A DNA stretch of 64,000 nucleotides from Lunularia cruciata (GCA_948567375.1 OX419756.1:72492333-72556332), one strand, 5' to 3'; positions 22,260 to 34,186 are shown, counted from the stretch's first letter. The notes: generated from the letters alone by a model not told the origin. Numbers and translations are program-made.

Positions 22260-23292
22260 TCCTTCACTTTCAATATAAGTAGTTATGGGACATGGAGATC
22301 GTCGTGAACCTGGCCTCCCTTACCCGATGGAAACGTACGGTACTGTCAATGCCAACTCACGTGCTTCTATGGATGCGAGAAAGAGTGGATTTCCCGAGAA
22401 AAGTCCATGACAGAGCTTAGATAAGCGGTGCGGGATACACCCACGAGGAAGTTATAGTAACCAGGTTGAGCACATCTCATGAGCGTTAGTTTAAGCGTGT
22501 AGCATATCAGCGGATTGAATGAGCCTAATATAGAGGCATTTGTGATAGGATGTCCTTGCATACTATGGCAGGACAAAGACTGCTAAGAATTATGGGCATA
22601 CAGAGGATCGAAGATACATGTACTTGAGAGCAACCGCGACATAGTACAGATGGTATATCCTCGGTTTTGCCATATTTTAGCGTAAAGCTCAATTTATAGC
22701 AGAACACTCTGTCGAACAAAAGTACAGTTTGCAGTGTTCCCGCAAACAGCTGCCAGACCCAGGCACAAAATGTTGCGCTTCAAAATCTACTGGATCACTG
22801 TATTCCTTATTCACATTCGCAAGGAGAGACGTAAACTTTCGGCGGCTCCAAAACAGGCCAGCTTTTACAATAGCTGAGCTCAGTGGGTCCCATAATCGTT
22901 TGGAGCCCCGTTCATGAGCTGATTTGATTCTGAGCAGAATGGTCCACATCCGTACCTGCCAATCTGGAAGTGTTGCAGACTGCTCTCGAGATACTCGTGG
23001 TTTTGGATTTCGCGAAGTCAACAATCCATATGTTGGGAGTGCCAAAAACGAAGAGCCTTAGTTAACGGGAACATTTTGAGACTAAGGGAACCCAGCTGGG
23101 TAGGCTTTGATCTAGGTCGGCTGCATTCTGCAGGTGTGGAAACAGTACAGTAAAATTCCGAACAGCATACGATATGCCTCAAAATATCAAGCAAGGAGGG
23201 AGTTATTATATGTCCATTAAAAGAAACACTTGCCATCATTAAGTTATGCATTTCACTCCTTGGTATACTATACACACATGGTGTGTTTTGTA
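22260..23292. other. No gene recognised
   Basis: The largest frame, 22689-23045 (-), has no recognisable domain. CAATATAAGTA at 22271 resembles a TATA box placed after a LINE fragment, as at the P450, but no ORF follows it. Confidence 0.35.
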
Positions 23293-23527
23293 GATCAGAT
23301 TAGGTAGACCTTTGATCATTTGATTACCAAGTTAGTAAATCATATTAGGTAGACTTTTGATCATTTGATTACCAAACTACACTATAAGTTTGAGAGTTAA
23401 GATGTCCAAGTGCAGACCATGGGCCCTTTCAGGTATCTTTCTCCACTTTGAGCTTCCATAATTAAGATGTCCAAGTGCAGACTATGGTCCCTTTCAGGTA
23501 TCTTTCTCCACTTTGAGCTTCCATAAG
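23293..23527. repeat. Two neighbouring tandem duplications
   Basis: Units at 23293-23330 and 23338-23375 (period 45, ATTAGGTAGAC-TTTGATCATTTG) are nearly identical. Immediately after, units at 23398-23462 and 23463-23527 (period 65, TAAGATGTCCAAGTGCAGAC through GAGCTTCCATAA) differ by about four bases. Confidence 0.85.
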
Positions 23528-23534
23528 GGTGTGT

Positions 23535-24717
23535 CACATCTATAGATTTATTACATGTTCTTGGAGTGCCTGGAGGATCCGAGGATTTAGTCACCTACTT
23601 CTTAGACATTGCCCTTGCGGAGGATATTCTCCATGTGGATGACATTCCTCTACTCACAGGTGGCAATATGGTATGCTCTCCTTTAGTATTGCACATCAAC
23701 CGACTTACCTTCTCCACACAATTCCCCTTTCCTTGACTTTCCTATCTCTTTTGAAAGCTTTTGATACAAGGATTATGGGAGTCTGGTGATATCATCAGAT
23801 TAGGGACATTTGAATGTGTGATAGTGGATTTGACACGTAAACAAACTTCTCTATTGATCTTGTGCGGAGGAGTAGGCTTATTATAAATGAAGGAGACTAC
23901 GCCTATACCATTTTTGGGTAGTTGGCTCTCTCGGCACCCCTACTTTCCTCTTGTTTTGTGGTTGTTGATAGGCTAGTTTTGAAGACATATGTGGCTAAGG
24001 TGGAGGAGGGATCCTTTCTCCATTTGTTATTGCGGAAAATAAGAGATAGTCTATTCCCATGGGCATGGGAGAACCTTCCATTCTTTGCTTCACTATTGTC
24101 AAATTGGACTAGAGGTTTGCAATCTTCCTTGACGGAGCAACAACGTCAACATAAAGTACATTCTCTCTTAGTCAACTTGTCCATGTGCATTCCTCGGGCC
24201 AATAGAGCACGTCTTTGCTCTTGCTCCAACAAGGGTGCAAGCTCTTGGATTTTAGCTTGACAATGCATTAGGACATTCTGACTTGTAGCAACAACCTCTC
24301 ATCATTGATGAGGTTACTCCACCTAAGTTTGGTTCACCCGTCTGCATCTTTATTACTCACTTGTGAGTGTGGTTCTACACTAGATGCAACATTGGTCCAT
24401 TTGACATAGAGTCCTTTTGGAAGACAAAAGATAGTCATCCATGTTGCCATTAGGGATACAGTGTTTGCTATGGCACAAGAGAGTGGATACCTTGCTTGGA
24501 GGGAGTGTTAGTATGCTTTGCAGACAACACGTGTGAGAGCATATTTTACACTTGGTCAAGATGATCAAGTGATAGTGGCGGATCAAGTGATAGTTGTGGT
24601 TATAGATCCATGTGTGATGCAATTTTTGAAGGAGTGATTACTCATCTTCTTGGATGGGCGGTGAGTGGAATAATAGCACGCAAGGTCTCTAAGTATAGGG
24701 GTATGCAGTGAGGTCTA
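23535..24717 (+). pseudogene. Decayed LINE, C-terminal ORF region (5' of inserted LTR)
   Basis: Plus-strand frames carry blocks that resemble the region after the reverse transcriptase in non-LTR elements: RARLCSCSNKGASSWILA (ending 24257) and GWAVSGIIARKVSKYRG (24652-24702), with VVVIDPC before the latter. Stops and frame changes lie between them. The RT catalytic core itself is not visible in the window. The family-B solo LTR at 24718 interrupts the frame, which resumes at 25406. Assignment rests on remembered LINE C-terminal patterns and on the 3'-tail structure downstream. Confidence 0.5.
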
Positions 24718-25405
24718 TGAGCCGGCCTATCTCTCACTCACGATGAACCTTTGATGGCTATTATGGTAGCACACCATGGACTAAGAAAGCAAGGAACCCC
24801 AACTCCATCATACTCCTCCAAGGCTAACACTCCAAGACTCAAGACATTGCTCACTAGAGAACTCAATGAAAGAGAAGTAGTTGCAAATGAAAGGATGATT
24901 AGTACCTCCTCACCCCTTGTTTATATACTTGTGAAATAGTTCTGTACCAAAGTTATGAATTACCGTAATAACTCAAGTTACTAGACTAAAATTCAAGTAA
25001 AGTCAAAAAGTAGAAAGGAATATCCATTCACATGGGCATATTCCACTAGCATATGATCTTATCTTGACCCAACCACTAAGTCAAGGATTCCTTCACATGG
25101 GCTATCCTTGGATTATAGAAGAATAAAAAAAAAAAGGCTTGCGGGCCCAAGAGTTCTCAACTCTTTCCTCAAAGCCAAACACCTAAGAATAATACCAAGT
25201 CAACATACTAGAATCCAAAATAATGGTGCTCATATTTTACACTTCCTCTAAAGTAAGGTCCCCTCTATCTTAGCTATGACTAACTTTAGCTAATCATGAC
25301 TAATGTTGAACCATCCTTTATCTCTATATAAATAATATCTCTCAAGTACTTGTAATACCAAGCTAAATATCATAATACCACACACATGCACAAATGGGTG
25401 TTACA
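24718..25405 (-). repeat. Family-B solo LTR inserted in the LINE
   Basis: It runs TGAGCCGGCC to GGTGTTACA in + orientation, 688 bp, and joins the partial LTRs of element B into one unit. No internal element sequence is attached. Flanking bases GTCTA and GGTCA do not form a clean 5-bp target duplication. Strand is given to match element B. It contains CTCTATATAAATAATATCTC, a TATA-like motif. Confidence 0.75.
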
Positions 25406-25811
25406 GGTCACCTCTTTGTTCATTTAGCCTTGGAGCTATATAGAGCAATGGACATGGCATTCAACACATTTGTTAGGGAGTGCATGAGAGATTACCATAT
25501 TAGATGTTCAAGGGTATCACTCTCACTCTCATACTTTGTAGCATACTTTAGACAACATGTGTCCATTGCTTTACAGAGAGCATTGGCTGGTGCAATCCAT
25601 AGGAGAACAATCACACTAGGTGATGCTTCTTTGGAAGCTATTGTAGTTTGTACACTTTATGACTTGCATAGCTCAGATATCTTAGATGCGGTAGGGCAGA
25701 TTTGTCATATCAATACTATGGAGGACTAGTCCCATTTTAACTCTTTGTTTCTCCCTTGTATGGCTTGATGGGATCTTCCCATCCTTCATGTGTTTTAAGT
25801 GGTCGCCTTTG
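25406..25811 (+). pseudogene. LINE ORF end and 3' tail
   Basis: The frame from 25406 (GHLFVHLALELYRAMDM) runs open to a stop at 25727-25729 and contains FRQHVSIALQRALAGAIHRR, resembling LINE C-termini. The tail follows: CCCATTTTAAC, CTCCCTTGTATGGCTTGATG, then GATGGG-ATCTT-CCCATC (a 6-bp stem) and CCTTCATGTGTTTTAAGTGG. The tail and the last codons recur, mostly in minus sense, at 2585, 4059/4210, 22010, 22186, 27520, 27617, 27971, 28054, 45080 and 56097. No poly(A) tract ends it. Confidence 0.6.
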
Positions 25812-27519
25812 TGTGCTTTGGTAGCAAGATATACATATCAATCACTAATAGCTAGTAACTGACAAGGGTGAAAACAGTCAACTCTTTGTGACAATCCCAA
25901 ATAGCGATCCCAAATATTCTCAAAGCGCAAGTAATCTTTCAAGGACTGCCTTAGGAATTCCGCTTGAACTGTAAGGCATATTGATCACCAAGAAGAGGAT
26001 TGGGATTTCTTCTCATTTAATAGAATTATATTATTCTTCCCAAGCTGAGAATGACGAGTACTTGGCCCTAACTAAGAATATGTTGATACCTGATATAAGG
26101 AATAGACAGTGGAAATTGATATTCAACTATGTAATGTTTAGGTAGGCAAACTAAGTAACAAATTCATAGTTTAAAGAAAATGAGGAGATTCGAGTTTATA
26201 GTTTATTATCAGTACTGTTTATATTTCCAAATTCATATTTCTGGAATTGCGTTAAATGGTTGTACTCACAATGGGGAGACAATATTTATGTTTTATTCGA
26301 TATCCTCAGTAAAATTTCATTTTATTTTTTATTCATGATTTTATCATCCATTTTTAACGTACGAACCCTCATTTGTAATCAAGTTTCCCAAACGTATGTC
26401 TTGAAGGAAAAAAATTGCTGATTGATAACTTTGACAAAAATTATAGTCGCATCCAATGAGAAAAATGTACCTCCATGTACATCGCATCCAATGAGAAAAA
26501 TGGAAAGCATAATTTTGAAAATAAATAGGAATGGGAACTGGGTTTAAAAGGCTTCAAAATTTTATGAAAATAATTGAAATTATCTCTTAATAGATAAATG
26601 TCTATTTTGAAGTAAAATTCTATCGAACTATAATACAAGAGTAGCACAGATTCGCAGATTCACTATCAATAACTTAAAAGAGATACATCTTTCACCATAC
26701 GTTCCTCAAAAGTTGATAATGTTGGTGAGCGTTCAAAATTATAAGAGCACGATATTCTGAAAACCCGAAAAAGAGTTCATTTCACGTGGACTTCATTGAA
26801 ACTCTTTACTGCACGAGCTATTACTTTATTGCTTGGCTTCTCAAGGTGATAACTGAAAGCAACAGTTTACAAGCTAAAATATTTCATTACAATTTTATAT
26901 TTTGTACACTTTTGAAGTGCATATTGCTATATGCGCAGTATCTTTCCATTTAGTTTGTATTATATTGTACTTAGTTTAGGTGTAGATAGAGTCCTCTATT
27001 GTTTATTAATTTACGTATGTTGATTTTTCCTATGACGCTTATTTTGGAAATCTATCGTAAGGCCCAAAAAGAGACCCTTATAGGTAACAAAGGATGCGTG
27101 TCCTTGTGTACAAGTCGATTATTTCCAAGCACGATATTACTAAAATGTCTTGCTAAGACGAAAACAATTTTCACGATATAAATATAAAAAGGTAAAACAC
27201 TATTTGCCGGATGTCCCTAGACTTTGAAGTGGTCGTTGGTATTCTTACTACATGAATCTTTCCAAAAATCACAGGTAAAGCATGTGCTTTCTCGTCTTTC
27301 GAATTGGGTAGAGAAACTTTAATATGTCAATATTGCGAGAATAAACTACAATTACTTTACTACGTAAGGTTACAGCTGAAAAAGTTGAGAGAATGTCATT
27401 GAGAACCTCAATGACATATATTTGTCTAATAGACGGAAATGCATGAAGGTCCAAATTACAGAGTGTGTTGACTTAGTGCAGTGCTGCAAATGACGTCTAT
27501 AGACCAGGGAAATCAAGAA
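25812..27519. other. AT-rich DNA without a recognisable gene
   Basis: No ORF above about 70 residues with features was found. A 21-base segment (TCGCATCCAATGAGAAAAAT) occurs twice near 26447 and 26480. Nothing else is recognised. Confidence 0.4.
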
Positions 27520-27720
27520 TAGGGAGACGTATCAAGTATGGAAAGACTTATCAAGCTCAACAAGAATAAAACCTAGGACGAATAAAACATAAGAATTAAA
27601 ATGGAATTTAGCACTCCAAGAAGGATAGGAACACAGAACAAGAATCAAAGGATGGGAACGTAAATTTGAACTAAGCGTCAATATCGGTAATAATGAAATG
27701 AGAAATCTATCTTACTGAAA
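27520..27720 (-). repeat. Two LINE 3'-end fragments
   Basis: 27520-27612 holds a diverged tail (GGAAAGACTTATCAAGC through AAAATGGAATTTAGC). 27617-27720 holds another, whose upper end reads in minus sense GTAAGATAGATTTCTCATTT, aligned with the GTAGGGCAGATTTGTCATAT of the LINE ORF end. Confidence 0.55.
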
Positions 27721-27970
27721 GGAGAGAATTATGTAGATAAAATAATGTAAATTAGTACTAAAGTGCACTAACTTAGTAATTTATACACTAAAAATACTAT
27801 GAAATGAGGTAAGGATTATGTAGATAAAATAATCTACGCACCACTGGAACATATGAAGAAGTATCTCCTTAAACTTCCCTATACATTGTACTAGCTTAGT
27901 ACTAAGTAATTTATATATTAAAAATACTGTGATGACTCTAATTATAAACCAAAAGCAAAACATTTAATTT
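27721..27970. repeat. Short direct repeat, no gene
   Basis: A segment with ATTATGTAGATAAAATAAT, then CTTAGTAATTTATA-CACTAAAAATACT, occurs twice (about 27729-27797 and 27817-27930). It is AT-rich and has no coding content that I can support. Confidence 0.45.
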
Positions 27971-28140
27971 AACAAGAAGGATGAGAAGACCTATCAAACC
28001 TACAAGAATAACATTAAGAGATGAAATAAAATTAAGACACACTTCCCAAAACATACAAGAAGGATGAGAAGAACAAACAAGAATAACCGGATAAAAAGGT
28101 AAAATGGAACTAAGCCCCATCAACATTGTAAATAAGAATT
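27971..28140 (-). repeat. Two LINE 3'-end fragments in tandem
   Basis: ACAAGAAGGATGAGAAGACC starts at 27972, and a second copy, ACAAGAAGGATGAGAAGAAC, starts at 28056. Each is followed by a GGTAAAATGGAACTAAGCC-type end. In minus sense the second reads ATTTACAATGTTGATGGGGC-TTAG, compatible with the LINE ORF end. The stem bases are partly decayed. Confidence 0.6.
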
Positions 28141-28147
28141 TGCCATA

Positions 28148-28798
28148 CGTGTGTACATCACTACACAACATACATCATTGTCAACAACATACACTATAGA
28201 AGCACAACTCACACATAAGTCATACATAGACTCTAAAGTGTCAAAATAATCAAATTGTTAGAACTCTCGACTAACCTCAACTCAGATCGGTACTTGATCT
28301 ATCACTCTATAAACTGCCAATAATCGGGCACTGATTACAATCAAGCCACACCAACTCTAGGTAAGAGAATCTAGGTGACGCTCATCGGCCTCTGTCCACC
28401 ATAGCCAAGAACTCAAAGGCTCAACATTAGAGAAGTGAGCTCTCTGGGGCTGCACTTCAAAAGTATACCTCTAGACTTGAGCTAGGTATGGAACTCTAAT
28501 GGTCACGCTGATGGCACACTCAACCGTGCGAATGGTGCAATGTGAAGGTGGGCCGCACAATGAAGTCAATACTCCAAACACAAAATCTAACCATCAGAAA
28601 CTAGTATATGGGAAACTACTGAAATACCTCTAACTACTATCACTCTGACTCCAATGTTCGAGCAATGTAGATGCAACACTACAAATGGCATGACAATTGT
28701 CGTGCGTATATACATTGCTACACAACATACATTGTTGTCAACATCATACACTATAGAAGCACAACTCACGCATAAGTCATACATAGACTCTAAAGTGC
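28148..28798 (-). repeat. Element D 3' LTR with duplicated ends
   Basis: 28251-28702 matches 44190-44640 over its length (for example TCGGGCA-TGATTACAATCAAGCC). A segment of about 95 bp occurs on both sides of it, at 28148-28243 and 28703-28798 (CACTATAGAAGCACAACTCA and GTCATACATAGACTCTAAAG). The exact LTR termini are therefore uncertain. Confidence 0.6.
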
Positions 28799-29313
28799 TA
28801 CAATTGCTCCCCTAGCTAGTGGTTAGGTCCCTCTAACTCCAGATAGCCATCTACTCCAATTATATGGTATACCCTATGATGGGCAAAGATTAGAAGGCCG
28901 GGTGCTATGGAGCCCCATTGTTAGTCGCCTATTTACAATCTATATCATATAAAGAATGAACTAGCTATAGGTCAAGTACATCTAAGACATAACCATTGTC
29001 CTTGAGGAACCACTGTGAGGGGAAGAGTCATACATGCCATATGCCATCCTTTCAAACAACTATCACATACTAACATAGTAGCAGCTCCACCAAAAGAGCC
29101 ACATAGCATACACCTCAAGCTTGCACATACAAGTGCCAAGCTTGGATCTATAGTACAATCAATGTTTGTGAGGTGTCATGGCGCACAATTGCACACATGA
29201 TCCTTCCAAATGACACCATCACGTCCTTCCAACACAAGGACTCCAGATGGCAAAACCTCATGGACTCTCAAGATAGTGTGGCTTATCAAAACATCAAGTG
29301 TCGTAGGTGTTGT
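28799..29313. other. Element D region between integrase and 3' LTR
   Basis: No open frame with recognisable motif. It probably comprises the 3' untranslated region of D and the decayed end of integrase. The ORF at 29015-29200 (+) is antisense and featureless. Confidence 0.4.
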
Positions 29314-30344
29314 CTATAGTAGATATACATAGTCACTTGGATGAAATTGATGGATTGAGGGTCTATAACCTCCTCCTTGAATGGTAGCATAGTGTAAGGT
29401 ATCTCTATGCTGAGCAATCGCCAAGTTCTCAAAGGCCATCGGCATCACTCTTTGAAAGATCTTTGCCCATTGAGAACATGCGCTCATCCATATATCTAGA
29501 TCATCTAAATCCAAAACTACAATAGCATCTTGACAAATGGCTACAAGTAAATCTGGATCTTGTCCATAGAGTAGAAAGTAAGGAGAGAAGGATGCTAAGG
29601 AGGCATGCAGGCTGAACCAATAGCCCATGGCCAACCAAGATAATTGGGGATCCCAATTTCCCAAGTGCCCCTCTACAAACCATACTTCCGCAATCCTCTC
29701 TTTACCATCTAAACCACTCTCTTTGCTAAGCCATCTGTCTTAGGGTGATCTTGAGATGTAGTACAATGATCAATCAAAGCCTTGTCACACAAGACCTGAA
29801 ACTCCTCCAAGAAATTTGTACCCTGATCTGTCAAAACCTCAGCTGGTGCACCAAAATGACTAAGAACTCAATCCAGGAACAAATAAGCTATCCCTTCACT
29901 AGACTTGTCAAGAAGTGTCACCAACTCAATCCACTTGGAGAAGTGCTCCACCATCACCAAAACATACCGATGATGTCTCACAATCAGCGGTAAATGTCCA
30001 ACAAAGTCTAAACTCCAACGGTAACCTAATCCCATGATAGGTAATGGGTGTAACTGTGGCGTAAGAGCATTGAATGATGCTCTAACCGGTCACAAACCAC
30101 ACATCTGGCAACAAACTGCTACACCTTGGTCTTCATACCATGCCACCAATAATGACTATGGAGTAAGCTATATGTATACTTTAATCCAAAATGTCCTAGC
30201 TCCTCATGAGCATGACTGACCAACTGTGGTCTTTGAGATGGAATGGTACTACTATTACTCTACCATCCTTCCATACCCAAAGAAGGTGTCTACCCTCCAA
30301 TCTAAACCACCTGGCTTGCTGAAGGACATGGTCTCTCTCCTTGG
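29314..30344 (-). pseudogene. Element D integrase, decayed
   Basis: The ORF 29664-29314 reads like the C-terminal half of a Ty3/gypsy integrase (GYWFSLHASLASFSPYFLLYGQDPDL, seen in two blocks), then a C-terminal FHPSDYVYLL. Upstream on the minus strand the sequence codes for core fragments (a target-site VEHFSKWIE-type stretch near 29930 and a DQGTNFLEEF-type stretch near 29810) separated by stops. The HHCC region lies near 30100-30200. Family-A LTR sequence cuts it from RNase H. Confidence 0.6.
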
Positions 30345-30349
30345 CCCCA

Positions 30350-31091
30350 TGTAATACTCCGAGGATAAGAGAAGAGAGAAAACACAGATTGCACTCTCAA
30401 ACATTCGATGCCCCAAGGGAGCACCTTCTCTTTATTATATAGACAAAGAGGATCTCCTCCAAGGAAGCTCCACCATAGGATTAGGGACACAGATAGGTGA
30501 CATGTCAGCAAGCTACACCCTTGGATTACTTACTTGGATGGGTGACCTGTCTGGTCTAGGTCCTATCTGGTTGGTCAAACAAGCTTTGACCGGAGGGAAT
30601 CTTTTAGGGAATCTTCCTGTAGGAATCTCAGAATCACATGAGTAAGGTACCGTTGGAAAGCTCTCGACGAGACAAAGCAGGGGGGAGGGGAAGGCCAGCC
30701 TTTCCTCTCTTGGGGGGGAGGAATCTGCACATTTTTGAGGCCTAATTCATCCGTTTAGGCTTCCAAAATTGCCTTCAAAGATTTCAGGCATATTTCGGTT
30801 CCTACTCTATTAGTAGAAGTCCCCTTTTGGTGATACCTCTTTCTGATCTGTTTAGTCCATCATATGTAACATCCTTCCAGATGTTACCAAACCAATTCTC
30901 ACCTTTAAATCATATGTCTAGCTATTGGTTCTAAGGTTCTCAAGTCTATTTCGGTTTCTGCACTATTAGTAGAAGTACTCTTTTGGTGATACTTCTATCT
31001 GATCTATTTTGACCATCATGTATAACATCATTCCAGATGTTACCAAACCGAATTTCACATCTAGATCATATGGCTAACCCTTGGTATTACA
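30350..31091 (-). repeat. Family-A solo LTR with 5-bp target duplication
   Basis: 742 bp, from TGTAATACTCCGAG to GGTATTACA. It is flanked on both sides by CCCCA (30345-30349 and 31092-31096), a perfect 5-bp target duplication. No internal sequence is attached, so it is the product of LTR-LTR recombination. It sits between the RNase H and integrase parts of element D. Confidence 0.92.
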
Positions 31092-33440
31092 CCCCAAATA
31101 TGCCACCCACAACACCAATGCAAAGATAGTCCATCACTAAGACATCATCATGAATGTCTTGCTGAACTATACCAATAATCTTCACTCTTTGGATCTGTGA
31201 CCTCAATAACTCCTCTTGTATGTGTTGAGAGAGATACCACCAAAGCCTTAAGGAATATATAGAGAAAGGCCATTGCATGCCAACTTGGCACTATCTCCTC
31301 ATCTATCTCACCATGCCAACGTGCTTCGGTCTGATCCTGCTAGTTGGGACATGGGTTTCTACTCAACCCATCTGCATCACAGTTCACCACTCTAGGTCTA
31401 TGAACAACCATGAAATCATACTCTTGTATAATCAGAGCCCATCATGCAAGCTTCTTTGAAAGCTTGTTGGACTCCATCAACCACTTCAGCGACTGATGAT
31501 CAATGATGAGAGTGAAGGGGTTACCAAATAGGTAACATCAGAAATGTGCTACTGCCCTAACTGCTGCCAAGCACTCTCCCTCGTATGAACTATACTACGC
31601 CTCCGCTAAATTGTTGGAGCGACTAGCATAGGCCACCACAAACTCCTTCCCCTCATCATCATGTTGGATGAGCACCGCTCCAAGCCCCAACATACCCCAA
31701 TCAGTATGAACCTAAAATGGTGGTCCTCTGATTGGTCTCCTCAAAATAGGAATAGATGTCAACCTCTCCTTGAGCTCTACAAAAGCTCTCTCTTGCTCAT
31801 CTCCCCAACACCACTCCTTTGTAAGCTTGGTCAGCTTTGTCAAGGCCTTGGCAATGGCACAAAATCCTCAAACATAACAGAGATAGAAGTTTGTCAACCC
31901 AAGGAATGCTTGCACTCTACTCACATCCGTAGGCGGAGGAATACTTGCAATAGCCTCCACCTTGGTCTGCTGAACACCAAGTCCTCTAGGGTAGATAGTG
32001 TGACCCAAATACTCAACTTGCTCATGGAAGAACCTACACTTCCCAAGATGTACTTTGAGTCCATAAGATCTCAATCTCTCAATCTCTCAAACACCTCTAA
32101 CAATTATTTCTCATGTTCCTCCACAGTAGTACTATAGACTAAAATGTCATCAATATAGCCCTGAGCAAAATCCAATCCAGCCATGACCCTTTGGAACTCA
32201 ACTGGAGCATTCTTCAACCCAAAAGGTAAGAACCTCCACTAATATAAGACATCCTTGCAATGAGGATCAATAGCCCAAAATGTTGTCTTGGACTTATCGT
32301 CCTCCCTGATTGGCAACTGATGATATCTTGCTCAAAGATCTAAAGTATAGAAGACCTTTGCATGCCCAATCGCATAAAATATCTCCTCCGGTGTAGGCAT
32401 GGCATACCAATCAGCTCTAGTCTGTCGGTTGATAGGACAGTAATCTCCACACATCCGCCTATTTGTGTAGTTGCCATGCATATCCTTCTTGCATATGCAT
32501 ACTCTCCATATGCATATCATATATATCATATATCATCTTCATATACATATCATATGCATACTCTCCATGTGAGATCTTTACCAAACCAACCTCAAAAAGG
32601 TCTCTACTTTGGCTATGACTCAATGTACTTTCCATGTCACTATAGCGATAAGGACATCAGAAAACTGGTGTATTGCTAGTTAGCTTAATCTGTATACTTG
32701 GTTCCTTTAGAGCACCCAAATCCTTCATTCTGAAGGCAAAACAACTTGTGTAGCTCCTCAAGAACCTCCAAACTCTTTGTCCTTCCTCTATTGTAAGCTT
32801 GGGTCCAAGATGTGGTTCCCAAGTATCCTCTATAACTATCGCAAGAGTGGAAGACATATTGATTGGCTACTACACTGGCCCCCTAGAAGTAGTAGTATCA
32901 TGCTCCCAACCACTAGAGGTTCCAACCTTTGTGTGAAAAACTCCCTCCACTCTGGCTGCAAGATCCACACGTCTTCAAGCTATATCCCAAGTGGACCTTG
33001 GGTGTAATCTAAATAGCCCATGATCACCTGGATGGACTCCATGTAGACCACTCTTCCTAGTAGCTACTAGTTGTGTCCCAAGAATACCATGTCCACTCGG
33101 TCCATTGCCTCTAACATGTGCCTAAATCATCTCAATAGGCACAAGGCTCACAAGTGTCCAAGTGGTGATGCATATCAAGTGCATCCTACGCTGCTTTGCC
33201 AAGCCAAGGCTCACAATCCAGGTCAAACAGTTCAGGTCCAAAGCCTGACCTAACACCTGATGCTTGGATGCCTCTGATTCTATTGGAACAGCGGTAATAC
33301 CAGTGCAAACTGTGTATTGGGCTCCACCAACTGCTATAACTGTGAGTCCCAAATAAGTCCAGGTCCTCCCTCTCAAAAAACGTGAGAGCTTGGGAAACTC
33401 ATAAGTGTAGGAAAAGCGGCTCTAGGTTGTCCAACTAGGT
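31092..33440 (-). pseudogene. Element D reverse transcriptase and RNase H, decayed
   Basis: In minus sense, pre-RT sequence (LAIVIEDTWEPHLG; GALKEPSIQIKL) is followed by a low-complexity ATATGCAT-type segment where SPW-VLV-KKDG-W is expected. Then come CGDYCPINRQTRAD, PTPEEIFYAIGHAKVF, the catalytic [10 protein letters not shown] near 32140-32170 and KCRFFHEQVEYLGHTI. RNase H follows (VHTDWGMLGLGAVL; IIDHQSLKWLMES near 31480). Several in-frame stops occur. ORF 33376-33122 lies upstream without a clear motif. Confidence 0.75.
32461..32575. repeat. ATATGCAT-rich low-complexity segment inside element D RT
   Basis: GCATATGCATACTCTCCATA, then TATCATATATATCATATATC and again CATATGCATACTCTCCATGT show local duplication of a short CATAT/ATGCAT unit. 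It replaces expected RT codons, so it is a later expansion or slippage product. Confidence 0.7.
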
Positions 33441-33447
33441 TCACCAC

Positions 33448-34186
33448 TTTAATACTCTGAGGACAAGAGAAGAGAGAAAACACAAATTACATACTCAACA
33501 TTCGGTGCCCCAAAGGAGCACCTTCTCTTTATTATATAGACAAAGAGAATCTTCTCCAAGGAAGCTCCACCATAGGATTAGGCATACAGATAGGTGACAT
33601 ATCAGCAAGCTCCACCCTTGGATTACTTACTTGGATGGTGACATGTTGGTCTAGGTCCTATTTGGTTGGTCAAACAAGCTTTGACTGGAGGGAATATTTT
33701 AGGGAATCTTCTTGTAGGAGTCTCAAAATCACATGAGTAAGGTACCATTGGGAAGCTCTCAATGAGAAAAATCAGGAGGGAGGGAAATGCCAGCCTTTTC
33801 TTTGTTGGGGAGGAGAAACTTGCACATTTTTGAGGCCTAATTCTTTCGTTTAGGCCTCCAAAATTGCCTTCAAAGATTTTAGGCATATTTTGGTTCCTAC
33901 TCTATTAGTAGAAGTCCCCTTTTGGTGATACCTCTTTCTGATTTGTCTAGTCCATCATTTGTAAAATTCTTCTAGATGCTACAAAATCAATTCTCACCTT
34001 CAAATCATATGTCTAGCTATTGGTTCTAAGGTTCTCAAGTCTATTTTGGTTTCTATTCTATTAGTAAAAGTACTCTTTTGCTGATACTTCTATCTAATTT
34101 ATTTTGACCATCATGTATAACATCATTCTAGGTGTTACCAAACCAAATTTCACATCTAGATCATATGGCTAGCTCTTGGTATTACA
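33448..34186 (-). repeat. Family-A solo LTR (second copy in element D)
   Basis: 739 bp, starting TTTAATACTCTGAGG (first base pair changed from the usual TG) and ending GGTATTACA. Flanks ACCAC and CTCGC do not match, so no target duplication is retained. Its hairpin reads GGTGCTCC-TTT-GGGGCACC in element sense. Confidence 0.85.

Noticed and set aside
22689..23045. 118-residue minus ORF
   Set aside because: No motif and no supporting neighbours. Likely chance.
27200..28140. Possible MITE cluster made of ACAAGAAGGATG repeats
   Set aside because: The copies lack terminal inverted repeats and align with the end of a LINE ORF plus its tail, so truncated LINE copies explain them better.
32461..32575. 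Short tandem repeats considered as CRISPR-like or satellite array
   Set aside because: Units are only a few bases (CATAT/ATGCAT), irregular, and embedded in retrotransposon RT. Simple low-complexity expansion.
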